From assembly GCF_963664415.1 (NCBI RefSeq), contig NZ_OY761442.1, forward strand, positions 62,001-126,000: a stretch of 64,000 nucleotides of DNA. The letters run 5' to 3'. Numbering within the stretch: the stretch's first letter is position 1; each line of letters opens with the position of its first letter. The notes under the pieces were generated by a model. It was not told the origin of the DNA. It saw only the letters and a program-made list of their open reading frames with translations, and did not search any database. This DNA is from an uncultured Desulfobacter sp. Its GTDB lineage: Bacteria; Desulfobacterota; Desulfobacteria; Desulfobacterales; Desulfobacteraceae. The translations under genes and the position numbers were made by a program. Below are positions 1-9,100 of this stretch, piece by piece.

Positions 1-344
1 ACCAGGACCGGGTCTTCAAAATAGTGGAGATGCGCCTGTCCGGCCGTGATTCCCAAAGGGGACGTACTGCAGGCGTTCAGGGTCTGGGTGGCTCCGGACA
101 GACAGAATACAAAGGTTAGCCTGGGTGCCGGCCAGGCGATCCTGGCCAGGTAATCCCGGGTAAACCGGCAACGGCTCATGCAGATTTCCATACCAGACCG
201 GCAGTCAAGGTTCAGGAACCGGCCCCGGCCCAGTCCGGGCGGCACAGACCGCACGATCTCCCGCCCCGGGCCGGAAAGCGCCGGTTCTTCCTGAAACCGG
301 ATATATTTGCCATCGGGGTTTCTTATGGTTACTTCAGCACTCAT
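1..344 (-). CDS. AraC-family transcriptional regulator, N-terminal part (runs off window)
   Basis: Reads leftward from an ATG at 342-344 with an AGGCGGA-like ribosome site just upstream, and continues past base 1, so only about 114 N-terminal residues are seen. The end of the visible part (ITAGQAHLHYFEDP) resembles the N-terminal ligand-sensing domain of AraC-family regulators found beside TonB receptors in sulfate reducers. The DNA-binding domain would lie outside the window. Bases 21-356 recur almost exactly at 9101-9436, where the gene is cut short, so this is probably the intact parent copy. Family assignment is from sequence impression; no HTH is visible. Confidence 0.6.
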   Translation of the reverse strand, partial: MSAEVTIRNPDGKYIRFQEEPALSGPGREIVRSVPPGLGRGRFLNLDCRSGMEICMSRCRFTRDYLARIAWPAPRLTFVFCLSGATQTLNACSTSPLGITAGQAHLHYFEDPVL

Positions 345-356
345 TAATCCGCCTAA
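21..356. repeat. 336-bp direct repeat, copy 1
   Basis: This segment matches 9101-9436 in the same orientation with about 11 differences by eye (about 97% identity) and a constant offset of 9080. It covers the 5' end of the AraC-type gene and about 12 bases upstream. The two copies bracket the sigma-54 regulator, the RND operon and the porin remnant. Confidence 0.95.
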
Positions 357-451
357 AAACGGGAATGGTTACTTGATCGAATATTCGCAACAAAAAAACA
401 GAACAGGTCCATTCCCATTGGGTTTTCGATCACATTTTAAAAAATTACGGA

Positions 452-1537
452 TTACTTTCCACCATAAAGGCAGTCCCTGGAAAAGTCTAACCGTTTGAGG
501 GGAATGTTCCACTTTTTCATGTATGTCCAGATCGTGGTTCGGCTCAGACCCATTCTCCGGCCGACTTCGGCCTTGTTCCAGTCACAGGTTTTAAGCAGGT
601 CAAACAAAAGTTCCGGGGTCAAGACCTTTTGTGCGGGGGGCGCCGAATCCGCAAAGGTATTTTTTCTGGGAAGGGGGGTACATTCAACGGTTTTGATTTC
701 CTGCGGAATATCTGTAATGCCAATCTGTTGATCCTGGCAAACCACAAAGGCGTATTCAATGGCATTTCTTAATTCCCGGATATTCCCTGGCCAGGGGTAG
801 TCTATGAACAGTTTAAGGGTGTTTTCCTTGATCCCGGTTATTTTTTTATCGCCTTCCCGGTTTTGCATTTTAATGAAATGATTCACAATGGCGGGAATAT
901 CATTTTTGCGTTTACGCAAGGGCGGTATATTAATGGGAAAAACCTTGAGCCGGTAGTAAAGATCCTCACGAAACGTGCCTTGTTCAACCATGGTCCGCAG
1001 GTCGCGGTTTGTGGCGGCCAGTACCCGGATATTCACCTGCCGCTTTTCGATTTCCCCCACCCGTTCAAACTCCCTTTCCTGGAGTACCCGTAACAGTTTT
1101 ATCTGCATATAGGAGGTCAGTTCACCGACTTCATCCAGAAAAACAGTACCATCGTCGGCGGCTTCAAACCGACCGATCCGCTCGGTCATGGCACCGGTAA
1201 ATGCCCCTTTTGCATGGCCGAACAGCTCACTTTCAAGAAGCGATTCGCTAAAAACCGAGCAATTGATGGTGACAAAGGGATGAAAGGTTCTTTGGCTGTA
1301 GCAATGGATGGCCCGGGCAACCAGTTCCTTTCCGGTGCCGCTCTCTCCCTGGATCAACACAGAGGCATTGCTCGCTGATACCATTGCAATGGCAGTGTGA
1401 ATCCGCTTCATGGCCTGGCTCTGCCCGATGATGTTTCCGCATTGGTGCTTGCCTTTAAACGGGCATATACCAATGGGGGCATTTGCTTTTTGCGGTTTTT
1501 CTTCCCGCGGAACTACCGGGGAATCATCGGGATGCAT
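452..1537 (-). CDS. Sigma-54-dependent activator lacking a sensor domain
   Basis: A 361-residue enhancer-binding protein. The AAA+ domain has Walker A GESGTGKE (about 64-71), the sigma-54 contact loop GAFTGA (111-116) and Walker B with FLDE (about 131-139). A Fis-type helix-turn-helix lies at about 313-345. In place of a receiver, GAF or PAS domain there are only about 35 residues, with Cys25, His31 and Cys33. The protein may be constitutively active or controlled in trans; a metal or redox role for the Cys/His cluster is speculation. A strong terminator separates it from the efflux operon, so it is probably transcribed on its own. AAGGAG precedes the start. Likely targets are the sigma-54-like promoters at 7.7 and 8.1 kb. 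Confidence 0.9.
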   Translation of the reverse strand: MHPDDSPVVPREEKPQKANAPIGICPFKGKHQCGNIIGQSQAMKRIHTAIAMVSASNASVLIQGESGTGKELVARAIHCYSQRTFHPFVTINCSVFSESLLESELFGHAKGAFTGAMTERIGRFEAADDGTVFLDEVGELTSYMQIKLLRVLQEREFERVGEIEKRQVNIRVLAATNRDLRTMVEQGTFREDLYYRLKVFPINIPPLRKRKNDIPAIVNHFIKMQNREGDKKITGIKENTLKLFIDYPWPGNIRELRNAIEYAFVVCQDQQIGITDIPQEIKTVECTPLPRKNTFADSAPPAQKVLTPELLFDLLKTCDWNKAEVGRRMGLSRTTIWTYMKKWNIPLKRLDFSRDCLYGGK

Positions 1538-1569
1538 TATGCATTTCTCCTTAAATTCAAATCAAACAT

Positions 1570-1602
1570 TTGTTAGGTATAGTTAAAATAATCCTGTGTC
1601 AA
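1570..1602 (-). promoter_or_regulatory. Candidate sigma-70 promoter of the sigma-54 activator
   Basis: On the minus strand a perfect TTGACA is followed about 15 bases later by TATACC, about 40 bases before the start codon. The spacing is short and the -10 weak, so this is a modest prediction. Confidence 0.35.
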
Positions 1603-1645
1603 GCGTAGAGTTTTTTCTTCCAAAATACGCGAACAAAAAAAATAC

Positions 1646-1683
1646 CTGTAAAGGGCCATTGTCTGATATATGACCCTTTACAG
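1646..1683 (-). terminator. Intrinsic terminator of the RND efflux operon
   Basis: CTGTAAAGGG pairs perfectly with CCCTTTACAG, and the stem extends to about 14 pairs with one mismatch. On the minus strand it is followed by an eight-T run. It lies 10 bases past the stop of the TolC-like gene. Confidence 0.85.
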
Positions 1684-1693
1684 ATTATAAATA

Positions 1694-2977
1694 TCAAAGG
1701 GTTTCTACCATTCTCAGAATACGGAAAGAGTTTTGAAACATGGTGATCCGGCTGTCCACAAGCTTGAAACGCGCTCTGGAGAGATAATAAATAGCATCCA
1801 GCAAATCCGCCGAGGTAAGTATGCCCTTTTCAAAAGCCAACCGGGTGATGCGAAGATTTTCCTGGGCCTCAATCCGGCTTTTGTCAGCCACCTCCATGTT
1901 CTTCAGGGAAACGCTAAAATCCAGGAAAAGATTGTCCAGGCTGTTGGTCATCTTCCGTTCAAGTTCGGTGAGATCAGCCCGGGCTTTAACCACGTCCAGA
2001 CGAGCCTTTCCCAGTTCCCGGTTTTTACGGAATCCGTCAAACAGATTTATGGTGCCCTGAAGCAGGACCCGGGATTCTTCACCGGAATCTGAAGTTCCTG
2101 GCCCGTCATCACGATGGAGGTATTGGGATACAAGATCCAGTTTTGGATAAAACATGGCTTTGGCCGAATTAACGCGGATCTTAAAATCCTCCACACAGCA
2201 GCGAAGGACCTTGATCTCGCTTCGATTTTCCATTAAAAGGGTTTGGTAACGCGCCGGATCATCCAGAACCGGAATACGGTCAAAACAATCAAAATTCAGT
2301 TGAGCTGATTTTACCTGGGTAACGGTTTTTAACCCCAGGTCATTGACGGCCTGGTCCTGCCTGGCCCGGGCTTTGAGGACCTGCTGAAGGGCATTGGCCG
2401 CTTCCACTTTAACTTTCAACAAGTCGTTTTTTTTAAGCACGCCTACTTTGTATTTTAATTCAACATTGTGCTGCTCTTTGCGATAGAGACTTAACGCATC
2501 TTCAGCCACTTCCAGATAGGCCACAGCGCCAAACACCTTAAGAAAATCCAGGGCTACTTCCAAGCGGATATCCTGTTCGGCGCCCTTGAGTATGAGCTGG
2601 CGGATTTCCTGTTGTTTTTTGGCTGAATTCAAATCATTTATGTCCTTGAAACCTGAAAACAGATTCCAGGTGGCTGTTGCACGGCTTTGGAAAAAACTAC
2701 GTTCGGTCTCGGATAGATCGGCCTGGTCCAGACTGTTATACTGGTATCCCAGATCAATGGTTGGCAGAAAACGTCCCTTAACCCGGGATACCTCTTCTCT
2801 GCTTTTTCCCAGCATGGCCTCCTGGGCCTTGATCAGGGCCCGTTTGTCCATGGCTGTATCCATAAGTTCATCCAAAGTTACGGCCCCGGCCGGCGCACCT
2901 AAGCCCATGGAAAAAACAGCCGCCAAAACCAGGCCCCAAAATGGCGTCAACCAATTGACTTTTTTATTGAATTTCAT
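1694..2977 (-). CDS. TolC-family outer-membrane efflux protein
   Basis: A 427-residue protein with an N-terminal signal peptide ending near GAPAGA (about residue 32) and two long alpha-helical repeats typical of the TolC/OEP family. It would form the outer-membrane channel of a tripartite pump. The start has an ideal AGGAGGTGA ribosome site. It overlaps the 3' end of the RND permease gene by 14 bases and is the last gene of the operon, before a strong terminator. Efflux substrate cannot be read from the sequence. Confidence 0.9.
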   Translation of the reverse strand: MKFNKKVNWLTPFWGLVLAAVFSMGLGAPAGAVTLDELMDTAMDKRALIKAQEAMLGKSREEVSRVKGRFLPTIDLGYQYNSLDQADLSETERSFFQSRATATWNLFSGFKDINDLNSAKKQQEIRQLILKGAEQDIRLEVALDFLKVFGAVAYLEVAEDALSLYRKEQHNVELKYKVGVLKKNDLLKVKVEAANALQQVLKARARQDQAVNDLGLKTVTQVKSAQLNFDCFDRIPVLDDPARYQTLLMENRSEIKVLRCCVEDFKIRVNSAKAMFYPKLDLVSQYLHRDDGPGTSDSGEESRVLLQGTINLFDGFRKNRELGKARLDVVKARADLTELERKMTNSLDNLFLDFSVSLKNMEVADKSRIEAQENLRITRLAFEKGILTSADLLDAIYYLSRARFKLVDSRITMFQNSFRILRMVETL

Positions 2978-5900
2978 GGGTCACCTCCTTTTTGCCCCTC
3001 TTTTCCAGCCCCATGAAAAAGGAAAGCAGGGCCGGGATAACAAAAAGGGTGAACAGAGTTGAAACGGACAATCCGCCTAGAAGTACGCTGCCGATACCGC
3101 GATAAAGCTCACTTCCGGAACCCGTGGAAAGCACCAAGGGTAACAGCCCGAAAATGCTGGTGGCTGCACTCATGAAGATCGGTCGGATACGGGTGCTCAC
3201 CGCATCTGAAATGGCGGGGATAACCGCCATTTGGCCGGCTCTAAAATTGGACAGGGATTGATAGACAATAAGAATGGCGTTGTTGACCACCGTTCCGATG
3301 AGAATAATGAACCCCAGCATGGTCAATACGTCAAACCCCTGGGGGGAGACAAAAATATTGACCAGCCTAAGCCCTATGAATCCGCCGGCCGCAGCCAGAG
3401 GGATGGTAAACATGATGATTAAGGGATAGAAAAAATGTTCAAACAGGGCTGCCATGAGTAAAAAGGTGATGATCAGGGCTGTGAGCAGGTTCCATTGCAG
3501 GGCCTGCCGGGTTTCGGTGAGCCGGTTGGCATTTCCCGTGACCCGGACCGATGTCCCGCCAAGGTCCTCACTGGACTGCATGGGCGCAAGGACTTGTTCC
3601 CGGATCATCTCTGCGGCCTCCTGAAGGGTTATTCCTGCCGGCGGGCTGACCTCAAGTTTCACTGTCCGGTCCCTTTCCAGGTGATCAATTTGAACCAAGC
3701 CGGTGGTATACGACAGGGTTGCCACATCCCGGAACCGGATATTTTTTCTCTGGGGGGTAACGATCTGGCAGTCCATGAGCGCTTCCGGAGAGGTGAAACG
3801 CCTGTCATCACCTTTAAGCACCAGGTCGATCTCCCGTTTGCCTTCAGGGGCGTAATCATCAATTTTACATCCGTCCATCATAATATCCAGGTAAAGGGAA
3901 AAATCTTCTTCGGTCATACCGTTTGCAGCAAGTTTCCATTTAACCGGGTTAATGTGCACCTCGGGGTAGGTGGATTCCAGGGATGGGACCGGCCGGATCT
4001 GGGCACCGGGAATCACTTTCATGATGGCCCGGTAAAGGGTATGCCCGGTATGGGTAATGCGATCCATCTCCTCTCCGGAAATACTGACATCCACGGCCCG
4101 GCTGCTTCCGATACGGTGATTGAAAATCCCCACCTGAAAGCAGACGCCAAACATATCGGGAATGGCCTGGGTGATCCGCTGAAACAAGGGAATAATCTGT
4201 CTGCCCTGGGTATCATGAATGGAGATTCCACCAAACACGTTGAGCTTGTCGGTGGCCATGTACCAAAGGTATTTGAGCATTGGGACACCGTCTTTCCGGT
4301 CCTCTTTAAAATAGTCTGCGGTTTCCCGGTAAATGAAATTACCGATCTCTTTTCTTTTTTCCACCGAGGCCCCGGGGGGCGGTATGAGCAGATTGAGAAT
4401 ATAGTTCTGGTTACCCTGGGGAAGGTATTCCGCAGGAGGGAGCAGGACCATAACCAGCAAAACCGCTGCGGCAGTAAATCCTGTTACCGTTAATAAACGG
4501 GCCCATTTATTTTTTAAGGAAAGGTTGGAGCCGGACATTAAAAGATTTTTTAGTCCTGCGCCCACCCTTTCCACAGGCAGCCAGAGAGAAGATCCGGAAG
4601 CCTGTCTTCCCGGTGTTCCCATGGCATAAAACCGGTTAGTCAGAACAGGGATTACAGCAATGGATACAAAGAGACTAAAAAGGATTGAGGCGGTAACGGC
4701 AATGGCAATATCACTGAACAGTTGCCCGGCTTCGCCTTTGACAAAAATGACCGGCAGAAAAACCGCCACCGTGGTCAAGGTGGAGGCCACAACCGCTCCA
4801 AGCACCTCATGTGCGCCTTCACAGGATGCCTGGAATGCGGGTTTCCCCAAATTCCTGTGCCGGTCAATATTTTCATGCACCACAATAGCGTTATCAACCA
4901 GCATGCCCACGGCAAAGGAGATTCCTGCCAGACTCACCACGTTCAGGTTCCGGTGGCAGACCCAAAGCGCCAGAAAGGTTCCGGCAACGGAGATGGGAAT
5001 GGCAATGGCTGTTGTCAGAGTGGCACTCAGACTGCGAAGAAAAATTAACAGGACCCCCATTGCCAGAATCCCGCCGATGAGGACATTTTTTTTCACAATG
5101 GAAAGCGCGGTCCTGATATAGGGAGACTGGTCATATCCCCAGTCAAGGTAAAGGCCTTTTTCTTTGAGAATGCCGTCGTTAAGGTCTGTAACCACTTGGC
5201 GCATATCATCAAGAAGATTCAGCACGTTTGCCCCATGCGCTTTATGAACCCCGATGACAATGGCCTCGGAAGCGTTTTGCATCACCGAAACCTTCTCTTT
5301 TTCCCAGCCAAGCGTTGACCGGGCAATATCCCTTAAAAAAATGCGATTGACACCATCATCAAAAATGACCACATCCATGGGGTCCTGTGGTGTCTGGAAC
5401 TCGCTGGTGATTCTAAGACGGTAATCTTTTCCAGCCATGCCCAGGACACCTGCAGCCCGGTTTTGATTCGCCTTGATGATCTTTTCCCTGACCTGGGAAA
5501 TGGTAATATTGTGCAGGGCCATTTTTTCTAAATTAAGGGTGATGTGAAGTTCATCCTCGGCCCCCCCGTCCACATAAAGGGATGCCACACCGGGAACCCG
5601 CTCAAGCTTTTGTTTGATGCGGTTGTCAAAAAAGGTCTGGAAACGGTTCACCCCCCGGGTGGCTGTTCCCTTTTTTTTGAGCATTAGCCAGAGAACAGGA
5701 TCACTTTGTGCCCCTGTGGTATCGATTTCCGGTTCATCGACATTTTCAGGATAGTCCTCTACTTCGTTCATTTTATTGGATACATGAAGAAGAGCCTCGG
5801 AGATCTCCATATCAATATCAAAGGTGAGTGTCACTTCTCCGTAATTGTTATAGCTGGAACTCTCCAGAAGAATAAGCCCAGAAATATCTTTGAGTTTTTC

Positions 5901-6104
5901 TTCCTGTTTTTCAATGATCTCCCTTTCGATTTCATAGGGGGTAGCCCCGTTCCAGGTGGTGGTGACTGTGATTTGGGGCAGTTCCACATCCGGCGTCAAC
6001 TGGACGGGCAGGTTGTGTAGCCCAAGAATACCGAAAAATACAATGAGCAGAGTGATCGACGCCACGGGAATGGGACGTTTAACCAGATATTTGATCAGAT
6101 TCAT
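2964..6104 (-). CDS. RND-family efflux permease (AcrB/MdtB-like)
   Basis: At 1046 residues it has the usual length of inner-membrane RND pumps. It starts with a membrane segment (about 10-30) and a porter domain (LTPDVELPQITV). The TM4 signature AVGMLVDNAIVVHENI carries Asp-Asn where AcrB has Asp-Asp, as in many environmental RND pumps. A second repeat half has TM clusters near the C terminus. It should export small molecules using the proton gradient. The start overlaps the adaptor stop by four bases (ATGA) and has GGGAGG upstream. RND type is certain; drug versus other substrate is not known. Confidence 0.95.
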   Translation of the reverse strand: MNLIKYLVKRPIPVASITLLIVFFGILGLHNLPVQLTPDVELPQITVTTTWNGATPYEIEREIIEKQEEKLKDISGLILLESSSYNNYGEVTLTFDIDMEISEALLHVSNKMNEVEDYPENVDEPEIDTTGAQSDPVLWLMLKKKGTATRGVNRFQTFFDNRIKQKLERVPGVASLYVDGGAEDELHITLNLEKMALHNITISQVREKIIKANQNRAAGVLGMAGKDYRLRITSEFQTPQDPMDVVIFDDGVNRIFLRDIARSTLGWEKEKVSVMQNASEAIVIGVHKAHGANVLNLLDDMRQVVTDLNDGILKEKGLYLDWGYDQSPYIRTALSIVKKNVLIGGILAMGVLLIFLRSLSATLTTAIAIPISVAGTFLALWVCHRNLNVVSLAGISFAVGMLVDNAIVVHENIDRHRNLGKPAFQASCEGAHEVLGAVVASTLTTVAVFLPVIFVKGEAGQLFSDIAIAVTASILFSLFVSIAVIPVLTNRFYAMGTPGRQASGSSLWLPVERVGAGLKNLLMSGSNLSLKNKWARLLTVTGFTAAAVLLVMVLLPPAEYLPQGNQNYILNLLIPPPGASVEKRKEIGNFIYRETADYFKEDRKDGVPMLKYLWYMATDKLNVFGGISIHDTQGRQIIPLFQRITQAIPDMFGVCFQVGIFNHRIGSSRAVDVSISGEEMDRITHTGHTLYRAIMKVIPGAQIRPVPSLESTYPEVHINPVKWKLAANGMTEEDFSLYLDIMMDGCKIDDYAPEGKREIDLVLKGDDRRFTSPEALMDCQIVTPQRKNIRFRDVATLSYTTGLVQIDHLERDRTVKLEVSPPAGITLQEAAEMIREQVLAPMQSSEDLGGTSVRVTGNANRLTETRQALQWNLLTALIITFLLMAALFEHFFYPLIIMFTIPLAAAGGFIGLRLVNIFVSPQGFDVLTMLGFIILIGTVVNNAILIVYQSLSNFRAGQMAVIPAISDAVSTRIRPIFMSAATSIFGLLPLVLSTGSGSELYRGIGSVLLGGLSVSTLFTLFVIPALLSFFMGLEKRGKKEVTHEIQ

Positions 6105-7165
6105 AGATGTCCTCCCAGGTTGTTCACTGGCTGGTTTTCCATGAGCCGCTGGTTGCCGTCAACGATAACCGCCATCCCCGGGGCCAGACAGGCGGTGTCC
6201 GTATATGCATATGCCCCTTTGAAAAAAATGATGTTTAAAGGAATGGATTTTGCTTTGTCATCGACAACAGTATATACAATGGATTTTCCCTGGCGCAGGA
6301 TAATGGCGTCCCGGGGAATTTTCTTAAGGTTTTTTTTGGGGGATGTCGGGATATAGGCAGTGGCGGACATATTTTCCGCAACTGCTGTTTGTGCGGGTAT
6401 CCGGATTTTTAATGAAACGTTTTTGGTTTTTTCGCAGGCACGGGGCAGTATTCCCTCCATATGTCCTGTGACCTCACGGTCAAACGCATGAAGGACTACC
6501 CTAATGGGGGTACCGCGCCCAAGAAATTTCAACAGGCTTTCATTGACCGGAACGTTAACGAACAAATCCCCTGTAGAACCGATTTTACATAGGCTTTTTC
6601 CAGGCTGGATCCAGTTGCCCCGATCAACATCTTTTTCCAGGATAATTCCGTTAAAAGGTGCCCGGATAACGCTTTTATTTTTCTTTAACCGGATTTTTTC
6701 AAGATTGACCTTTAGTGCGTCTCGCTCCTTGACCAGTTCTTTATGGGCATAGGACAAATGTTCAAAATCCGTTTCACTGGCTGCCTCCTGGTCAAGTAGT
6801 TTGACATACCGTTCAAGATCTTTTTTTGCATGTTCAATGCGTAGGTCAAGGCCTTGGATCTGTGTTTGTTTAAGCCGGATATCCTGGTCAATAAAATCGG
6901 TATTGAGCCGGACTAGGATATCACCTTTTTTTACCGTAGCACCGTTCGAGAAATACACTTCACTGACCAGTCCGCCCACCTCGGTGGAGGCATTGCAGAC
7001 CGTATCAAAATATAAAATGCCCTGCATGGGAGCAAATTGGGTTTTATCTTGTTCTACAAGCTTTTCGGTCAAGACCTTGGCTGGTGCCTGGCCCGCCAGG
7101 ACCGGTTGTCCTAATACCTGTATGATGGAAAAAAATAGGAACCATATAATGGTAACGTGTTTCAT
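6101..7165 (-). CDS. RND periplasmic adaptor (membrane fusion protein)
   Basis: A 354-residue HlyD/AcrA-type adaptor. A signal peptide ends near residue 24 (VLAG/QAPAK). The first lipoyl half (FSNGATVKKGDILVRL) is followed by an alpha-helical hairpin at about 90-155, the second lipoyl half (VIRAPFNGIILEKDVDRGNWI) and beta-barrel and membrane-proximal domains. It links the RND permease to the TolC-like channel. AAAGGTGA precedes the start. It is co-transcribed with the permease, which starts within its stop codon. Confidence 0.93.
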   Translation of the reverse strand: MKHVTIIWFLFFSIIQVLGQPVLAGQAPAKVLTEKLVEQDKTQFAPMQGILYFDTVCNASTEVGGLVSEVYFSNGATVKKGDILVRLNTDFIDQDIRLKQTQIQGLDLRIEHAKKDLERYVKLLDQEAASETDFEHLSYAHKELVKERDALKVNLEKIRLKKNKSVIRAPFNGIILEKDVDRGNWIQPGKSLCKIGSTGDLFVNVPVNESLLKFLGRGTPIRVVLHAFDREVTGHMEGILPRACEKTKNVSLKIRIPAQTAVAENMSATAYIPTSPKKNLKKIPRDAIILRQGKSIVYTVVDDKAKSIPLNIIFFKGAYAYTDTACLAPGMAVIVDGNQRLMENQPVNNLGGHL

Positions 7166-7240
7166 GGTTGTTTCACCTTTGCTTAAAAAATCTCCGGGAC
7201 AAAGGGCATGAGCCCGGTGTCCCGGAGAATCAGAGATTAA

Positions 7241-7624
7241 TTATCTATCGTAAAGATCTTCTTCAAATTTTTTGCGGTCCCAGATGCGGCGGTATTCACC
7301 GGCTTTTTGAACATCCAGGGTATCGACCCGAATGGCTTTCCCACTCCTTTTGCCAGTCACCCTCACGTTCTGTTTATAGCAGCTTTCTTTCAAAGACCGG
7401 TACAAATTGGGAAGGAAAAAATACTCTTTCCCTTCGGTCACCAGAATGAAATTTTTCTCCATGCACAGGTGAGGATCTGTCCTGTCTTCAGCGCAATAGG
7501 CATCGTTGATTACACAGTCGGCCCCTTGGATGGTGCCCTCAAAGGTTTCTGCTGACGCTGAGGTAAAATAAAGTGTTGCCATAATACTTGTTAATGTCAG
7601 GGTTTTAACGATTTTTTCGATCAT
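7241..7624 (-). CDS. Small secreted Cys-containing protein leading the efflux operon
   Basis: A 127-residue protein with a clear signal peptide (cleavage near TSASA/ETFEG, residue 25) and a mature part of about 100 residues with four cysteines. The beta-rich core (EYFFLPNLYR, VRVTGKRSGKAIRVDTLDV) resembles small periplasmic OB-fold-like proteins, but I do not recognise the family. It lies 75 bases upstream of the adaptor gene in the same direction, so it is probably the first gene of the RND operon and may be a periplasmic sensor or accessory. Confidence 0.75.
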   Translation of the reverse strand: MIEKIVKTLTLTSIMATLYFTSASAETFEGTIQGADCVINDAYCAEDRTDPHLCMEKNFILVTEGKEYFFLPNLYRSLKESCYKQNVRVTGKRSGKAIRVDTLDVQKAGEYRRIWDRKKFEEDLYDR

Positions 7625-7659
7625 GATAAGTTCCTTTTATGTTTGAGGTTATTAAAAGT

Positions 7660-7675
7660 ATGTTTTGCAAAACAT
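7660..7675. promoter_or_regulatory. 16-bp perfect palindrome in the leader of the efflux operon
   Basis: ATGTTTTGCAAAACAT is a perfect inverted repeat 36 bases before the start of the secreted-protein gene. It fits an operator for a dimeric regulator, but no cognate regulator is identified. Confidence 0.4.
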
Positions 7676-7703
7676 TTCAGTATTCACTCAATGTTTACTT
7701 AGA

Positions 7704-7718
7704 CAGATTCCGTGCCAA
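7704..7718 (-). promoter_or_regulatory. Degenerate sigma-54-like promoter for the RND operon
   Basis: On the minus strand TTGGCACG matches the -24 element exactly, but the -12 element is CTGT rather than TTGC at the right spacing. It lies about 80 bases before the first gene of the operon. It is plausible because a sigma-54 activator is encoded just beyond the operon. Confidence 0.35.
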
Positions 7719-7892
7719 CCTAAAAAATAAGGCTAATTTAGGGAGAAATATATTCGCAATTTTAATTTTGACGTGGGGTATTGTAACTTGAATACAATAT
7801 GTTAGCTGTGAAATAAAAAAGATGTTTATACTCAAAAAAAATTAAAATCGAATTATAATTGTGCAGAAAGGACAATGTACTTAACGTGTTCA

Positions 7893-7912
7893 TTGAACGT
7901 TTAAACGTTCAA
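7893..7912. promoter_or_regulatory. 20-bp perfect palindrome, candidate enhancer site
   Basis: TTGAACGTTTAAACGTTCAA is a perfect 20-base inverted repeat in the centre of the divergent 7625-8200 region. It lies about 180 bases from the candidate RND promoter and about 205 bases from the sigma-54 promoter at 8118, distances typical of upstream activator sites for sigma-54 activators. A TetR-type operator is an alternative reading. Confidence 0.5.
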
Positions 7913-8054
7913 AATTGAGTGTCTTTATTTCTATGCACTGCCTACCGTTTTTACAGTGTAACCCAACGTTATGCTGGACATCGCCTTAACGGATTTTGGC
8001 CGCGTGATTTCTCTTCTTTATATTTCCTTATAGAGGTCCTGTTTTTGGCTGCAC

Positions 8055-8072
8055 CCCTTTTCCGGAAAAGGG
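8055..8072. repeat. 18-bp perfect palindrome
   Basis: CCCTTTTCCGGAAAAGGG is a perfect inverted repeat about 45 bases upstream of the sigma-54 promoter at 8118. No U-tract follows, so it looks like a protein site more than a terminator. Confidence 0.4.
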
Positions 8073-8117
8073 TTTAAGGCTGTTGAGTTTCTCTTTTTGT
8101 CCAAAAATAAAAAGACC

Positions 8118-8132
8118 TGGCATACCTATTGC
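8118..8132 (+). promoter_or_regulatory. Sigma-54 (-24/-12) promoter of the porin remnant
   Basis: TGGCAT-ACCTA-TTGC has the invariant GG and GC dinucleotides at the right 10-base spacing. Transcription would start near 8143, giving a leader of about 58 bases before the ATG at 8201, which has AAGGAG upstream. Confidence 0.7.
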
Positions 8133-8200
8133 GATTACCGGCGACGAGCGGCGGGTGAAAACATGTCGGTTGAATCTGATATCATTAAAAAGGAGAAAAA

Positions 8201-9100
8201 ATGAAAAAAGTAAAATGTTTCTTTCTATGTTTAAACCTCGTATTTATAAGCACCTGAATGAATCTGGGGAACAGTGCAGGGGCCATGACATTCAAGGCCG
8301 GGGAAATGGGTAAAATGGAAGTCAGTGGGAAAATCACAGCCTCTTTCGGTGCCACAGAGCACCTTGATTTTGTAGATGACGACGACAAGGGCGATGATGC
8401 GGATTTTGATGCCACACGGGAATTAAGTTTAAAAGCCCTGTGGCATATAAATGACCATCTGAAAGGGGGGGCCGGCTTCCAGATCGGGGAAGGCTCCGTC
8501 GGCGGTTATTTCGGGTCCACAGATGCGCAAGTAGGTGGCGAGGAGGATGGAGATCTCTCTTTTGAACTGGACGAACTTTATATTGATTATACCACATCAT
8601 TTGGCTTAAACATGAAAATCGGTTCCCAGAAGTTTGATCTGGAGGAAATTTCATACGGCAGTCATTTGATGAGTGAAACGCCGGCCGGCGCAGTTTTCTC
8701 CATGCCTGTTTCTTCTGAATCACCGGTTCAATGACAATATGTTTGATTTCCATGATTCCAACTATGCGGTTTCCATGTGGGCTATTGGATTTAAGCTTAA
8801 GGATATCCGCACCGGAAAAAAGTTGACCCATGAGTTTCAAATCATGTATGCAGAGGGAACTGCAGATGATTCAATTTTTCAGTCTCCTGACGATATTCTG
8901 CTTAATGAGGATGAGGGGGTGCTTGAAATCAATTTCAATTCCGAATATCAAATTATGAAAAATTTAGTCTTTGCAACAGAGTTAGGGTATATGATCTTCG
9001 ATGAAGATTCCGACTACAACGAATCGGCCGACGGTTCGGTGGAAGATTTCTGGAAAGTGGCCTTTGCCTTTTACCTAAAATTTGCATCCTCTCTCCTAAT
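8201..9100 (+). pseudogene. Outer-membrane porin, decayed (in-frame stop, deletion, frameshift)
   Basis: The ATG at 8201 with an AAGGAG site starts a signal-peptide-like stretch (MKKVKCFFLCLNLVF), stopped by TGA at 8255-8257. The same frame resumes at 8258 through AGA/MTFKAGEMGKMEVSGK, a typical porin N-terminus, then acidic beta-strand sequence to about 8700. A shift of frame, probably with loss of the middle of the barrel, leads to 8720-9085 with the C-terminal strands ending AFAFYLKF, an outer-membrane-type aromatic end. Just past that end the AraC duplication begins. The total is about half a normal porin. A functional two-part protein is unlikely. Confidence 0.75.

Noticed and set aside
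3495..4493. 332-codon plus-strand frame opposite the RND permease
   Set aside because: Antisense shadow of a well-supported pump gene.
8255..8257. TGA in the porin signal peptide read as selenocysteine
   Set aside because: It lies in a signal-peptide region, no SECIS-like hairpin follows immediately, and the rest of the gene is clearly decayed.
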